Below, piece by piece: positions 16,649-26,526 of a stretch of DNA of 64,000 bases (its first letter is position 1; each line of letters begins with the position of its first letter). The stretch is from Marinobacter maroccanus (GTDB lineage: Bacteria; Pseudomonadota; Gammaproteobacteria; Pseudomonadales; Oleiphilaceae): assembly GCF_002933275.1 (NCBI RefSeq), contig NZ_PSSX01000010.1, positions 1 to 64,000 of the forward strand, given 5' to 3'. Made by a program: the position numbers and the translations under genes. A model generated the notes under the pieces. It saw only the letters and a program-made list of their open reading frames with translations, was not told the origin of the DNA and ran no database searches.

Positions 16649-17644
16649 ATGAATCAGCCAGTCAATTCCGCCGACATTCACAAGGCTATCGTTGAGGAAC
16701 AGGCCGCTCAGGATCGTAAAAAGATGATGCTGAACGGCGTGCTGCTGCTCATCCTGCTTGCCGCACCTTTCATGATCTATCCGGTCTTCCTGATGAAGAT
16801 CCTGTGCTTCGCGCTGTTTGCGGTGGCGTTCAACCTTCTGTTCGGGTTCACCGGCCTGCTGTCCTTTGGCCATGCGGCCTTCCTGGCCACGGGTGGTTAC
16901 ACCACCGGTTATCTGCTCAGTAATTACAGCGGGCTCACCACAGAGATGGGTATCATCGCGGGCACGCTTGCGGCCACTCTGCTGGGCACGGGCTTTGCGT
17001 TGCTGTCGATTCGTCGCCAGGGCATCTATTTCGCGATGGTGACCCTCGCGCTTGCGCAGCTTGTGTTCTTCTTCTTCGTCCAGTCTGAGTTCACCGGTGG
17101 TGAAGACGGTATGCATGGCATTCCCCGTGGTGAGCTGTTGGGCTTTATCAATCTTGAAGACAACCTGAACATGTACTACTTCGTTCTGGTGGTGTTCATC
17201 GCCTGCTACCTGCTGGTACAGCGTATCGTCAACAGTCCGTACGGCCAGGTGCTGAAGGCCATCAAGCAGAACGAGCCCCGTGCCGTTTCCCTAGGTTACA
17301 ACGTGGATCGTTACAAGGTACTGGCATTCGTGATCTCAGCAGCACTGGCAGGGCTTGCCGGTTCCATGAAATCCGTCGTATTCCAGTTGGCCTCCCTGAA
17401 CGATGCTCACTGGCACATGTCGGGCGAAGTCATCCTTATGACTTTGGTTGGTGGTATGGGAACACTTCTGGGCCCGGTGGTTGGCGCCACCTTCGTGGTG
17501 AACATCGAGTATCAGCTCTCCCAGGGTGCCCTGCGTGACTGGGTGGATCCAATCCTCGGGGGTATCTTTGTACTGACGGTCCTGGCCTTCCGCAGCGGTA
17601 TCGTGGGCGAGATCCAGAAGTTTGTGAAAAAGAATCTGGGCTGA
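16649..17644 (+). CDS. LIV-type ABC permease (LivM-like)
   Basis: A 331-residue permease: a cytoplasmic N-terminal stretch of about 27 residues, then multiple membrane helices including NLLFGFTGLLSFGHAAFLATGGY and VILMTLVGGMGTLLGPVVGA, the conserved LivM loop contacting the ATPases. AAGGAGG precedes the ATG. It is the last gene of the operon; a strong terminator follows. Confidence 0.92.
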   Translation: MNQPVNSADIHKAIVEEQAAQDRKKMMLNGVLLLILLAAPFMIYPVFLMKILCFALFAVAFNLLFGFTGLLSFGHAAFLATGGYTTGYLLSNYSGLTTEMGIIAGTLAATLLGTGFALLSIRRQGIYFAMVTLALAQLVFFFFVQSEFTGGEDGMHGIPRGELLGFINLEDNLNMYYFVLVVFIACYLLVQRIVNSPYGQVLKAIKQNEPRAVSLGYNVDRYKVLAFVISAALAGLAGSMKSVVFQLASLNDAHWHMSGEVILMTLVGGMGTLLGPVVGATFVVNIEYQLSQGALRDWVDPILGGIFVLTVLAFRSGIVGEIQKFVKKNLG

Positions 17645-17664
17645 CGCATTCCGCACCCCCGAAA

Positions 17665-17700
17665 ATGAAAAGGGCCACCTCTCGGGGTGGCCCTTTTCAT
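17665..17700. terminator. Strong bidirectional intrinsic terminator
   Basis: A perfect 15-bp stem (17665-17679 with 17686-17700) around loop TCTCGG. The stem has a GGGCCACC core flanked by A-rich and T-rich sides, so it can terminate from both directions, between the livM-like gene and the convergent lipoprotein gene. Confidence 0.9.
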
Positions 17701-17725
17701 TGTTCAGCTGGTTGCGTTTCTTCGG

Positions 17726-18253
17726 CTAGAACTCGGCTAACCGACTGGGTGTCCCCACATAGACATAAACCGCGGAATCTCCGCGGAACGCTACCCTGTG
17801 AACCGATATGTTCGGTTTGCCAGCGTCGGACGAGCGAAACCGGGTTACCGTTCCTGCATTCTCGCCATCCCGAGTTCTTTCGCCTTCCTCGCTTGGCCAG
17901 CTATCACCCAGGCATTGGCCCATCCAGTCGACGGCTTTGGTGTACCGTGTGGTGGCAACCTCGTCGTTGGGGGTGTTGCTGGAGCAGACGTAGGCGCTGT
18001 CGTTATTCGCCCAGCTCCAGATTTCGCAGTGTCCCCGTATCAACTGCTCCTTCGCATTGTAGACAGTAACCGATCTGAAACCGTTCGGGCTGCCCCGGTA
18101 TTGCTCGAATCCTGACGGGTAGTCAGCAACGATTCCCTTCAGTGAGGCGCAGGGATCGTCAACTCCAAGCGACAGCGTATCCTGAAAAGCACATCCCGCG
18201 AGGGACAACCCCAACATTACGACAGAGAACTTTGCGGTCTTGTGGATGGTCAT
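17726..18253 (-). CDS. Hypothetical lipoprotein
   Basis: About 175 residues: MTIHKTAKFSVVMLGLSLAGC..., with lipobox LAGC. The mature part has four further cysteines. No family recognised. A start four codons upstream (18265) overlaps the upstream stop as ATGA, but AAGGA then abuts the ATG; from 18253 the spacing is 12 bases, so both are possible. It forms a two-gene unit with the lipoprotein gene at 18262. Confidence 0.7.
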   Translation of the reverse strand: MTIHKTAKFSVVMLGLSLAGCAFQDTLSLGVDDPCASLKGIVADYPSGFEQYRGSPNGFRSVTVYNAKEQLIRGHCEIWSWANNDSAYVCSSNTPNDEVATTRYTKAVDWMGQCLGDSWPSEEGERTRDGENAGTVTRFRSSDAGKPNISVHRVAFRGDSAVYVYVGTPSRLAEF

Positions 18254-18261
18254 GTGTTGGC

Positions 18262-18936
18262 TCATTCCTTGAAGGATTTTTGAAGCTCGCGCACAGCAAC
18301 CCGAGAAAACTCCTCGGTTGCCCGCTCAAGCGATGTCGGATCAATGGTGCTGGAAAACATTTGCCAGATGGCCTTGCCAGAGTCCGTATCGAACAAGGTT
18401 GTTCTCAGGATGTATTCGGTGGATTCCTCGTAACGGTCCGGAATTGTCATGGTTTCCATGTAGGTGACGGACCCCAGCGCACCAATATTGGTTACGACAG
18501 GGTTAAACACCACCTGGTTCGGGACATGCTCAACCTGCCGGTTCTTTCGCACCAGTGAGACGGTTAGAACACCGTCGGCCGTCTGCGTCTGCAGTCGCTC
18601 TTTTACTTTCTCGCGAAGTGCGTCTGCATCCTTCCAGGGCAAGGATGGTGCTGGACCATATGCTTCAGCCTCGTAGCCGGCGGCGCGCAGCCGTGAGACC
18701 AATGCTGCTTCCATAAGTGATCTGCTGTTTTCTTTCGGACTAATGGCGAGGACCAGAAGGTTTCTGGGAGCATCAGAAACATTCGGAGCCTTGCTGATAC
18801 TTTTCACCTCCGGACCTGAGGCGCATCCCGCAAGAAAAAGAGCAATGAAAATGATTGCGAGCAAAGAGGGAGGGTAAATCGGGGGTCTCATCGGCAAGTC
18901 CATTCGTGGGGAGTCCAAGGGTGGAACTATTTTCAT
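18262..18936 (-). CDS. Lipoprotein of unknown function (DUF4136-like)
   Basis: Up to 224 residues. A hydrophobic signal ends in FLAGC. The mature protein opens NLLVLAISPKENSRSLMEAALVSRLRAAG, then TADGVLTVSLVRK and YILRTTLFDTDSGKAIWQMFSST. This order resembles small outer-membrane lipoproteins of the DUF4136 type; the assignment is tentative. Three ATGs (18936, 18903, 18891) are possible and none has a clear ribosome site; the latest gives the most standard signal length. Divergent from the RND pump operon. Confidence 0.68.
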   Translation of the reverse strand: MKIVPPLDSPRMDLPMRPPIYPPSLLAIIFIALFLAGCASGPEVKSISKAPNVSDAPRNLLVLAISPKENSRSLMEAALVSRLRAAGYEAEAYGPAPSLPWKDADALREKVKERLQTQTADGVLTVSLVRKNRQVEHVPNQVVFNPVVTNIGALGSVTYMETMTIPDRYEESTEYILRTTLFDTDSGKAIWQMFSSTIDPTSLERATEEFSRVAVRELQKSFKE

Positions 18937-19135
18937 CCAGTTCCGGCGCTATTCAAAGCAAATATAGCAAAGTTTCCAGGTCATCTAATGGTTATCGAAA
19001 CCGGATAAGACTGGACCGGCTTATCCCGGCTGAGAAAAATCGAATGTTAAATGGCCTGCCATAAAGGCATTGTCTAATCTTAGTGCGGGCGTTTGTTATG
19101 CCCACCGGGGAGTATCCATTCAAGGAGATGAAATA

Positions 19136-20326
19136 ATGCCGTTTTTTGCACGATGGAATGCAGGTTTGAAAAAAGGGGCAGTTCTCCTTCTTCTGGTGTG
19201 GATCGCACTCACGCTGACTGGCTGTTCTGAGCCTCAGGAACAAAAACAAACCAACCCCGTCGCCGTCTCCGTGGTGGTGCTTGAGGCCAGCGAAATCCGG
19301 CCCTCCCGGGAGTTCGTTGCCAGAACGGCTGCTTCTGCCAAAGCTGATATTACGCCGCGCATTGAAGCAGAAATTCGGGAAATCCTTTTCACCGAGGGCG
19401 CGAAAGTCAGCCAGGGTGAGCTCCTGATCCGGCTTGAGGATACTCGCGCGAGCGCTGATCTTCAGCAGGCGGATGCTGAACTGGCCGCCGCCCGCGCCGA
19501 AGTGGACTCGGCAGCCCGAAACCTCCAGCGGGGGGAGGAAGTGTCGGAAAAGGGCTTTTTATCGGCTGCGGACCTGGACAAACTCAAAGATCGCTTCAGC
19601 GCAGCTGAAAGCCGCCTGAAGGCTGCCCAGGCCGCGGTTCAGAAGGCGGGCAGCAATCTCGAGTATGCCGAGATACGAGCGCCTTTTGATGGCTGGATCG
19701 GCCGCCTGAATTACGACGTGGGTGCCGTGGTCAGTCCTGCAACCGGGCCGATAACCTCGGTGCTGGTGACGGACCCTGTATACGTGGAATTCCAGATCAA
19801 CGAGGCCGATTTCATTAACTTCCGGCGCAGGGGAGCGGAATCTGCTCAAGCGCTGTCCAGATCCCTGGGGCTTTATCTTACCCTGCCAGATGGCGAGCGC
19901 TATGAGCAGAGTGGTGTTGTAGATTTCGCCGACGTACAGACCGATGCCAGCACAGGCACCGTTGCGGTGCGAGCTGTTTTCCCCAATCCCGATGCGGTCC
20001 TCGTGCCGGGCTTATACGTGACACTCCGGGTTGAGGGGCAGTCAGGTGAGGCCCAGGTGCTTGTCCCCCAGGTAGCGGTCCAGGAGACCATTGAAGGGAA
20101 GTTTGTTCTGGTGGTTGATGACCAGAATCAGGTTGCCCAGCACTTCATCCAGACTGGCGCTCGGGAGGGAGCGCTGCTGGTGGTCAATTCAGGGCTCGAA
20201 GCCGGTGACCAGGTGATTGTGGAGGGCCTCCAGAAAGTCCGGCCCGGGGTCACGGTCAGCGCTGTTCAAAAACAGATTGATCCGCAAACCGGGGCTCTCA
20301 TCCAGATGGGTGAGGCGAGCCAATGA
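19136..20326 (+). CDS. RND efflux periplasmic adaptor (HlyD/AcrA family)
   Basis: A 396-residue membrane-fusion protein. The lipobox signal ends TLTGC. Then come the lipoyl-like half (ITPRIEAEIREILFTEGAKVSQGELLIRL), an alpha-hairpin (about 95-150), the second lipoyl half (EIRAPFDGWIGRL) and the beta-barrel domain. It links the inner-membrane pump to an outer-membrane channel. ATG 19136 is preferred because CAAGGAG lies upstream and the signal peptide fits; an upstream ATG at 19070 would add a non-signal extension. Stop overlaps the pump start (ATGA). No TolC-like gene is present, so a distant channel must serve. Confidence 0.92.
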   Translation: MPFFARWNAGLKKGAVLLLLVWIALTLTGCSEPQEQKQTNPVAVSVVVLEASEIRPSREFVARTAASAKADITPRIEAEIREILFTEGAKVSQGELLIRLEDTRASADLQQADAELAAARAEVDSAARNLQRGEEVSEKGFLSAADLDKLKDRFSAAESRLKAAQAAVQKAGSNLEYAEIRAPFDGWIGRLNYDVGAVVSPATGPITSVLVTDPVYVEFQINEADFINFRRRGAESAQALSRSLGLYLTLPDGERYEQSGVVDFADVQTDASTGTVAVRAVFPNPDAVLVPGLYVTLRVEGQSGEAQVLVPQVAVQETIEGKFVLVVDDQNQVAQHFIQTGAREGALLVVNSGLEAGDQVIVEGLQKVRPGVTVSAVQKQIDPQTGALIQMGEASQ

Positions 20327-23300
20327 TCAGCCGGGTTTTTATCCATCGACCGAAGTTCGCGTTTGTCATTTCCATACTGATTACCCTCGCCGGGCTGCTG
20401 GCATTACGCATTCTTCCGGTCAACATGTATCCGGACATGGCCCCGCCCCAGATCCAGGTAACCGCGTCGCTTCCCGGGGCCAGCGCCCAGGTAGTGGAGG
20501 AAGCGGTGATCCGGCCGGTCGAGCAACAGCTGAACGGGGTGGAGGGCATGATCTACATCGAGTCCACTGCCTCCAGTGATGGCACGGCCAAGATCACGCT
20601 CACCTTTGAGAGTGGCACCGATACAGACATCGCCCAGGTCAACGTTCAGAACCGGGTTGCCCTGGCGGAACCGTTTTTGCCCGATGAAGTCCGGCGACAG
20701 GGCGTGGTGGTCAGCAAGCAGGCTGGCAACATGCTGATGGGTATCAATCTGACCTCCGAGCGACCGGACCTGGACGGCGTCTTCCTCAGCAACTACGCCT
20801 CTAATAATCTTGTCGAAGCCCTTGGTCGGGTGCCGGGCGTGGGTTCGGCGGAAGTGATGGGCGCGAAAGATTACAGCATGCGAGTCTGGCTGGATCCCCG
20901 TCGGATGGCCTCACTGGATGTGACCGTTGCCGAGGTTGCGGCCGCGCTTCGGGAGCAGAACCAGATTGTCGCGGCCGGCAAACTCGGCCAGCCGCCAGTG
21001 CCTGCGGGCCAGCAGTTCGTTTACAGTATCCAGACCCGGGAACGCCTGTCAGACCCCGAAGAGTTTGCCCAGACCATTCTCCGCTCCAGGCCTGATGGCG
21101 GCTTTGTGCGCCTGAGGGATGTGGGACGTATCGAGCTGGGCTCCCGCTCCTATACCTCCACCGCGAAACTGAACAATCAGGACACGGCATTCCTGGTAAT
21201 CTATCAGCTGCCCGATGCCAATGCGCTGGAGGTCGCGGAACGGGTAAAAGCACTGGTTGATGAGGCGTCCGCCAGTTTTCCCAAGGGTGTGAATCACACC
21301 GTACTGTATGACACCACTGAGTTTATCAGCCGCTCCATCAGCGAAGTCATCGTGACGCTGTTCCAGGCCGTCGGCCTGGTGATCCTGGTGGTGTTCCTGT
21401 TCCTTCAGAACTGGCGGGCCACGCTGATTCCCAGTATTGCCATCCCGGTCTCCCTGATTGGCACCTTTGCGGTTATGTCGGTGCTTGGTTATTCCATCAA
21501 CACCATCACCCTGTTCGGTCTGGTTCTGGCGATTGGCATTGTGGTGGACGACGCCATTGTGGTTATCGAGAACGTGGAACGCATCCTTGCCGAGGAGAAA
21601 CTGCCTATACGCGAGGCGGTCACCAAGGCGATGGCGGAAGTCACCGGGCCGGTGATTGCCACCACGCTGGTGTTATTGGCCGTGTTCGTGCCTGTTGCCT
21701 TCATGCCTGGGATCACCGGCAAGCTCTACCAGCAGTTCTCGGTCACTATTTCGGTGGCGGTGGTCATCTCCTCAATCAACGCGCTCACCCTGAGCCCGGC
21801 TCTGTGCGTTGCGCTGCTTGGCAAGGGCGGGGATAAGGCCATTGGCTGGCTCCGGCCTTTCGAGGTGCTGATTACGCGGACCACCAGCGGCTACTCGAAG
21901 CTTGTGGTGCAGCTTCTTCGCAAAGGGGCACTCGTTGGCCTTACCCTGGTGGTGATTCTGGTTGCCGGTGCTGGCCTGTTCAAATCAGTGCCCTCGGCAT
22001 TCGTGCCGCCGGAGGACCAGGGCTTCCTGTTTGTGGATGTGCAGTTGCCCGATGCTGCTTCCCTGGAGCGAACCGAAGCCGTGCTTGGTAAAGTCACCGA
22101 CATGGTGCTGGAAGATCCGGCAGTGACCGATTTCATTACGGTGTCGGGCTTCTCATTACTGGGTGGCGCTGCCACGAACAACGGCCTTGGGATTGTCATG
22201 CTTAAGGACTGGGAAGAGAGGGAAGAGGCCAGTCTGGGCCTCGGCGCGGTGATTCCAAGGCTGTATTCCAGGCTCTGGACAATTCCCGAGGCCCAGGTAA
22301 TGGTCTTCAACCCGCCTCCGATCCCCGGTCTGGGAACCTCGTCCGGTTTCGATTTCCGTTTGCAGGACAATCAGGGCAGGGACGTTGCGGAACTGGCGCA
22401 GGTTATGAATGGTCTCATCTACGAGGCCAACCAGCGCGAGGAGCTATCCCGGGTATACAGCACCTACCGGGCGAACATTCCGCAATATCTGCTGGAGGTT
22501 GAGAGGAACAAGGCCAAGGCCCTGGGTATCGAGCTCTCTGATATCTTCTCTACCTTGCAGACCCAGCTCGGCTCGCTCTACGTGAATGATTTCACCCGGT
22601 TTGGCAAAAACTATCGGGTGCTTCTACAGGCCGAAGGCGAGTTCCGGCAGCGCCCCGAAGATCTGTCCCATTACTTTGTCCGCAACCGGGATGGCGATAT
22701 GGTGCCGCTGACCACGCTGGCCTCGCTCAAGCCTGTGCTCGGGCCCTCAAGCATCCAGCATTTCAATTTGAAGCGCTCGGTAACCATCTCCGGGGAGGCG
22801 GCAGCAGGCTTTGCCAGTGGCGACGCCATCGCGACCATGGAAGAGCTGTCAAAGAGCCTGCCGCAAGGGTATGAATTTAGCTGGGCCGGGCAGAGCCTGC
22901 AGGAAATACAGGCGGGTAACCTGGCAGCGGTAATCTTCCTGTTGGCCCTGGTGTTCGTGTACCTGTTCCTGGTGGCCCAATACGAGAGCTGGACCCTCCC
23001 GGTAGCAGTGCTTGGCGCCGTGCCATTGGCCCTTGCCGGCGCCATGGCCGGGCTCTGGCTGGTGGGCCTCGCGAACAACATCTACGCCCAGGTGGGCCTG
23101 GTATTGCTGATCGGGCTCTCCACCAAAACCGCCATTCTGATTGTGGAGTTTGCCATGCAGTTGCGCCAATCAGGTATTTCGACTTTCGAGGCGGCCCAGA
23201 AAGCGGCGGTGCTGCGCTTCCGGGCGGTGTTGATGACCGCCCTGTCGTTCGTGCTTGGCGTACTACCGTTGGTCTTTGCCAGCGGCGCCGGAGCGGCAAG

Positions 23301-23427
23301 CCGGGTTAGCCTCGGTATCACGGTTCTCAGTGGCATGGTTGCCGCCACCGTTCTGGGCACATTGCTGGTCCCTGTGTTTTACAAATGGATCCAGTCTGTC
23401 CGGGACCGCCGCCAAGCGGCAGCGTAG
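20323..23427 (+). CDS. RND multidrug efflux pump (HAE1 family, AcrB-like)
   Basis: A 1034-residue inner-membrane pump of usual HAE1 length: N-terminal helix, porter domain, then helices with the proton-relay motif GIVVDDAIVVIENVER and, in TM10, GLSTKTAILIVEFA with the essential Lys. Two porter/docking repeats are visible. It should export hydrophobic compounds or solvents by proton antiport as a trimer. Co-translated with the adaptor gene. No repressor gene lies beside it; the neighbours upstream are lipoprotein genes. It converges with the dioxygenase gene 12 bases downstream. Confidence 0.94.
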   Translation: MISRVFIHRPKFAFVISILITLAGLLALRILPVNMYPDMAPPQIQVTASLPGASAQVVEEAVIRPVEQQLNGVEGMIYIESTASSDGTAKITLTFESGTDTDIAQVNVQNRVALAEPFLPDEVRRQGVVVSKQAGNMLMGINLTSERPDLDGVFLSNYASNNLVEALGRVPGVGSAEVMGAKDYSMRVWLDPRRMASLDVTVAEVAAALREQNQIVAAGKLGQPPVPAGQQFVYSIQTRERLSDPEEFAQTILRSRPDGGFVRLRDVGRIELGSRSYTSTAKLNNQDTAFLVIYQLPDANALEVAERVKALVDEASASFPKGVNHTVLYDTTEFISRSISEVIVTLFQAVGLVILVVFLFLQNWRATLIPSIAIPVSLIGTFAVMSVLGYSINTITLFGLVLAIGIVVDDAIVVIENVERILAEEKLPIREAVTKAMAEVTGPVIATTLVLLAVFVPVAFMPGITGKLYQQFSVTISVAVVISSINALTLSPALCVALLGKGGDKAIGWLRPFEVLITRTTSGYSKLVVQLLRKGALVGLTLVVILVAGAGLFKSVPSAFVPPEDQGFLFVDVQLPDAASLERTEAVLGKVTDMVLEDPAVTDFITVSGFSLLGGAATNNGLGIVMLKDWEEREEASLGLGAVIPRLYSRLWTIPEAQVMVFNPPPIPGLGTSSGFDFRLQDNQGRDVAELAQVMNGLIYEANQREELSRVYSTYRANIPQYLLEVERNKAKALGIELSDIFSTLQTQLGSLYVNDFTRFGKNYRVLLQAEGEFRQRPEDLSHYFVRNRDGDMVPLTTLASLKPVLGPSSIQHFNLKRSVTISGEAAAGFASGDAIATMEELSKSLPQGYEFSWAGQSLQEIQAGNLAAVIFLLALVFVYLFLVAQYESWTLPVAVLGAVPLALAGAMAGLWLVGLANNIYAQVGLVLLIGLSTKTAILIVEFAMQLRQSGISTFEAAQKAAVLRFRAVLMTALSFVLGVLPLVFASGAGAASRVSLGITVLSGMVAATVLGTLLVPVFYKWIQSVRDRRQAAA

Positions 23428-23439
23428 TTCCCTGCCGGT

Positions 23440-24213
23440 TCAGGCCGGATGCTGAAAAACAAAGGCATCCATGGCCAGAACACCGTGTTCGATGCCGCCA
23501 TCAATCAGCACGCCGGGTTGCTGTTCACCGGCCGCACCGGCAGCTACCAAAAGAGGCAGGAAGTGCTCACTGGTGGGGTGCGCGCGTAGGGCGTGTGGGG
23601 CTTTCTTCAGCGTTGCTATCAGCTGCTGATGGTCTCCGGCCTGCACGTTTGCACGAACCCAGTTGGTGAAATCCCTCGCATACCCGGATGCGTTCGGGTC
23701 ACCCCAGCGAACTTCGTACAGGTTGTGGGTAAGGCTGCCTGATCCGATGATGAGTACACCCGCATGCTCGAGTGGCTGCAGGGTCTGGCCCAGCTGCCAG
23801 GCTGACTCAGGTTCAAGGTTGGCGGGCATCGAGACCTGAAATACCGGAACCGAATGATCGGGGAACAGGTGCATCATTGGCACCCACGCCCCATGATCCA
23901 GCCCCCGGGTTTCGTCTGCTTTGGCGCTCCAGCCTCCTGCCTCCAGCAACGCCAGAGCAGTCCGCGCCAGTTCCGGGTGACCGGATGCCGGATACTGAAG
24001 GTTGTACAGCTCGGATGGAAAGCCCCGAAAATCGTGAATGGTCTCAGGTGTTCCCGAGACGCCAACCCGTATTTCTCTCGTCATCCAGTGTGGCGAGACT
24101 ACCAGTACCGCCTTGGGCCTGTTCAGGCGTTTGCCCAGCTCTGTCAGGGCCGGGCCAGCGAGGCCCGGCTCCAGTGCGAAGGTGGGAGCGCCGTGGGAAA
24201 CAAACAGACTCAT
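23440..24213 (-). CDS. Class III extradiol dioxygenase family protein (LigB/DODA type)
   Basis: 257 residues: MSLFVSHGAPTFALEP, VVSPHWMTR, GLDHGAWVPMMHLFPD and GSGSLTHNLYEVRW. The histidines in SHG, SPHW, DHG and THN are those that hold the metal and assist catalysis in the YgiD/DODA branch. Members open catechol-type rings. GGAGGAG lies 7 bases before ATG 24213. An operon with the DoxX-type gene just upstream is likely, controlled by the divergent LysR-type gene. Confidence 0.88.
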   Translation of the reverse strand: MSLFVSHGAPTFALEPGLAGPALTELGKRLNRPKAVLVVSPHWMTREIRVGVSGTPETIHDFRGFPSELYNLQYPASGHPELARTALALLEAGGWSAKADETRGLDHGAWVPMMHLFPDHSVPVFQVSMPANLEPESAWQLGQTLQPLEHAGVLIIGSGSLTHNLYEVRWGDPNASGYARDFTNWVRANVQAGDHQQLIATLKKAPHALRAHPTSEHFLPLLVAAGAAGEQQPGVLIDGGIEHGVLAMDAFVFQHPA

Positions 24214-24238
24214 GATTTGCTCCTCCGCGTTGCGGTGG

Positions 24239-24679
24239 TTATCGGGCTGCAATTGCGCGGTCGATGGATGCCCGGCCTGCTCCACTGAATATCAGGGATA
24301 CGGATACCGCCAGCAAGGCCAGGCCAAACTCGTAACCATTGTTACTCATGAACAGGCCGTTGCCGATATGAACGCTGAAAATGGCGATCAGCATGGCGAA
24401 TGCCAGTACCGCGCTGGCGGGCCGAACCAGCAGGCCGATGATCAGAGCCAGACCACCAAAGAATTCCGCACCGCCGGCTAACAGGGCCATCAGGTAGCCT
24501 GGGCTCAGCCCGATGGAATCCATCCATTGTCCTGTACCATCCAGGCCGTAGCCGCCAAACCAGCCAAACAGTTTCTGTGCGCCATGAGCGGCGAAAATGA
24601 TACCGACGGGAATCCGAAGGGCCAGGGCGCCCCAGCCTGCATCAGTAGCCATCAATTTGTTCAGGAATGCGTTGTTCAT
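24239..24679 (-). CDS. DoxX family membrane protein
   Basis: A 146-residue protein with four hydrophobic helices: ALALRIPVGIIFAAHGAQKLFGWFGGYG (hallmark), GLSPGYLMALLAGGAEFFGGLALIIG and others. DoxX-type proteins sit in the inner membrane and are linked to redox homeostasis; the reaction is unclear. AAGGAGA lies 6 bases before ATG 24679. It is 25 bases from the dioxygenase gene and divergent from a LysR regulator. Confidence 0.87.
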   Translation of the reverse strand: MNNAFLNKLMATDAGWGALALRIPVGIIFAAHGAQKLFGWFGGYGLDGTGQWMDSIGLSPGYLMALLAGGAEFFGGLALIIGLLVRPASAVLAFAMLIAIFSVHIGNGLFMSNNGYEFGLALLAVSVSLIFSGAGRASIDRAIAAR

Positions 24680-24727
24680 GGTGAATCTCCTTGGGTGTGT
24701 TGTGAGCATGTGGGTACTTTACAGATA

Positions 24728-24758
24728 TCAATAAACGGGATAAACGTAGCTTTATTGA
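24728..24758. promoter_or_regulatory. Inverted repeat in divergent doxX/lysR intergenic region
   Basis: TCAATAAA (24728-24735) and TTTATTGA (24751-24758) form a perfect 8-bp dyad separated by 15 bases, midway between the two divergent starts. Its position fits a LysR-type operator that controls both directions; binding is inferred. Confidence 0.5.
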
Positions 24759-24783
24759 ATTAACTGTTCCGGAAAAAGAAACA

Positions 24784-25674
24784 ATGGATCGATTGCTGGA
24801 GATGCAGACGTTCTGCACCGTGGTTGAGGCGGGGAGCTTCGTGGCTGCGTCGGAGAATCTGGGGATGTCCAAGGCCGCTGTTTCTCGCTATGTCAGCGAA
24901 CTTGAAAGTCGTCTCGGGGTTCGGCTGTTGCAGCGGACCACCCGCCGCCTGTCGCTGACGGGAGAAGGGGAGGTGTTCTATGTCCGATGCAGGGAGTTAC
25001 TGGCTGGCGTTGAGGAGGCAGAAGCGGAAATTACCTCCCGCAATGATGTCGCACGGGGCACGTTACGGGTGAACGCGCCGGTCAGCTTCGGAATCAGCCA
25101 CCTGGCGCCTTTGTGGGGAGACTTTCACGCCCGCTATCCGGATGTGGAGCTGTCGATCGACCTTTCAGACCGGCTGGTGGACATCGTCGAGGAAGGCTTT
25201 GATCTGGCCATCCGGATTGCCACACTGCAAAGCTCTACACTGGTCAGCCGACGGATAACCTCCACCCGGCTGATGGCTTGCGCCTCGCCGGATTACATTG
25301 CCACCCACGGTTCCCCAGCGAAACCGGCAGACCTGGCCAGCCACAGAGTTATCGGCTACAGCAACTTCACCACAGGTAACGACTGGCCTTTTGAGGGGCC
25401 CGATGGCGCTACCAGCGTCCGTGTGCGGCCCTGGATGTACGCCAATAATGGCGAAACCTGCTGTGGTGCTGCCGTGGCCGGCCAGGGCATTGTGCTGCAG
25501 CCCGGCTTTCTGGTTCATAAAGACCTGGAAGCCGGGCGGCTGATGGAGCTGATGCCGGCGTATCGCTCCACCGAGCTTGGCGTTTACGCCGTCTATCCCA
25601 CCCGCAAGTTCGTCACACCCAAAGTCCGTGCGCTGGTGGACTACCTTGTCTCTGCCTTTCCCGATGCCCTGTGA
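24784..25674 (+). CDS. LysR-family transcriptional regulator
   Basis: 296 residues. N-terminal winged helix (MDRLLEMQTFCTVVEAGSFVAASENLGMSKAAVSRYVSELE..), then the periplasmic-binding-protein-like effector domain (about 88-290) with LRVNAPVSFGISHLAPL, as in the PA0477/DsdC-like subgroup. It lies divergently to the DoxX/dioxygenase pair and probably controls it. Confidence 0.9.
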   Translation: MDRLLEMQTFCTVVEAGSFVAASENLGMSKAAVSRYVSELESRLGVRLLQRTTRRLSLTGEGEVFYVRCRELLAGVEEAEAEITSRNDVARGTLRVNAPVSFGISHLAPLWGDFHARYPDVELSIDLSDRLVDIVEEGFDLAIRIATLQSSTLVSRRITSTRLMACASPDYIATHGSPAKPADLASHRVIGYSNFTTGNDWPFEGPDGATSVRVRPWMYANNGETCCGAAVAGQGIVLQPGFLVHKDLEAGRLMELMPAYRSTELGVYAVYPTRKFVTPKVRALVDYLVSAFPDAL

Positions 25675-25698
25675 GGACGCGAGCGGGGCCTCTGGACG

Positions 25699-26526
25699 TT
25701 AGGCGTCCGGTGTCTGCAGCCGTTTGCGTTCCGCCCGGCGCATCAGATACCAGGCAATAAACGCAATCAGCGATACCGCCACGATGATCAGGGTGGCCAG
25801 CGCGTTGATCTTCGGCGAAACCCCCATTCTCACAGACGAAAACACCACCATCGGCAGTGTTGTTGCTCCCGGCCCGGAAACGAAGCTGGCAATCACCAGA
25901 TCATCCAGGGACAGAGTAAACGCCAGCAGCCAGCCGGACACCAGCGCCGGAGCAATCACTGGCAGTGTAATCACGAAGAAGGTTTTCAGGGGCGTGCAGC
26001 CCAGGTCCATGGCCGCCTCCTCGATGGAGCGATCCACTTCCTGCAACCGGGCCGACACCACTACCGCCACATAGGCACTGCAGAAGGTGGTGTGGGCGAT
26101 CCAGATGGTTGCCATGCCACGATCCACCGGCCAGCCGATGGTCTGGGCCATCTGCACGAACAACAGCAGCAGCGACAGGCCCGTTATCACCTCCGGCATA
26201 ACCAGTGGCGCGGTAATCATGCTGGACAGCAGCGTGCGCCCGCGCATCTTCTTGAACCGGGTGATCACGAACGCACACAGCGTCCCCAGACACACCGCCA
26301 TGCTGGCGGAGTAGAAGGCAATCTGCAGGCTCATCCACACCGCCGACAGAATCTGCTCATCCCGGAACAGCTCGCCGTACCAGTGCGTCGAGAAACCGGC
26401 CCACACCGACACCAGCCGGGACGCATTGAACGAATACACGATCAGCACGAACATCGGCAGGTAAAGAAACAGCAGGCCAAGAACCAGCATCACTTTCGAG
26501 AAACTGAAGGAACGGGACTTAACCAT
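25699..26526 (-). CDS. potI: Putrescine ABC transporter permease PotI
   Basis: 275 residues, about six helices, with SRLVSVWAGFSTHWYGELFRD and the EAA loop IEEAAMDLGCTPLKTFFVITLP contacting the ATPase. Order and family (potF-potG-potH-potI) match E. coli PotFGHI, a putrescine importer. ATG 26526 overlaps the end of potH by 8 bases; the longer reading frame upstream lacks a ribosome site. Confidence 0.9.
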   Translation of the reverse strand: MVKSRSFSFSKVMLVLGLLFLYLPMFVLIVYSFNASRLVSVWAGFSTHWYGELFRDEQILSAVWMSLQIAFYSASMAVCLGTLCAFVITRFKKMRGRTLLSSMITAPLVMPEVITGLSLLLLFVQMAQTIGWPVDRGMATIWIAHTTFCSAYVAVVVSARLQEVDRSIEEAAMDLGCTPLKTFFVITLPVIAPALVSGWLLAFTLSLDDLVIASFVSGPGATTLPMVVFSSVRMGVSPKINALATLIIVAVSLIAFIAWYLMRRAERKRLQTPDA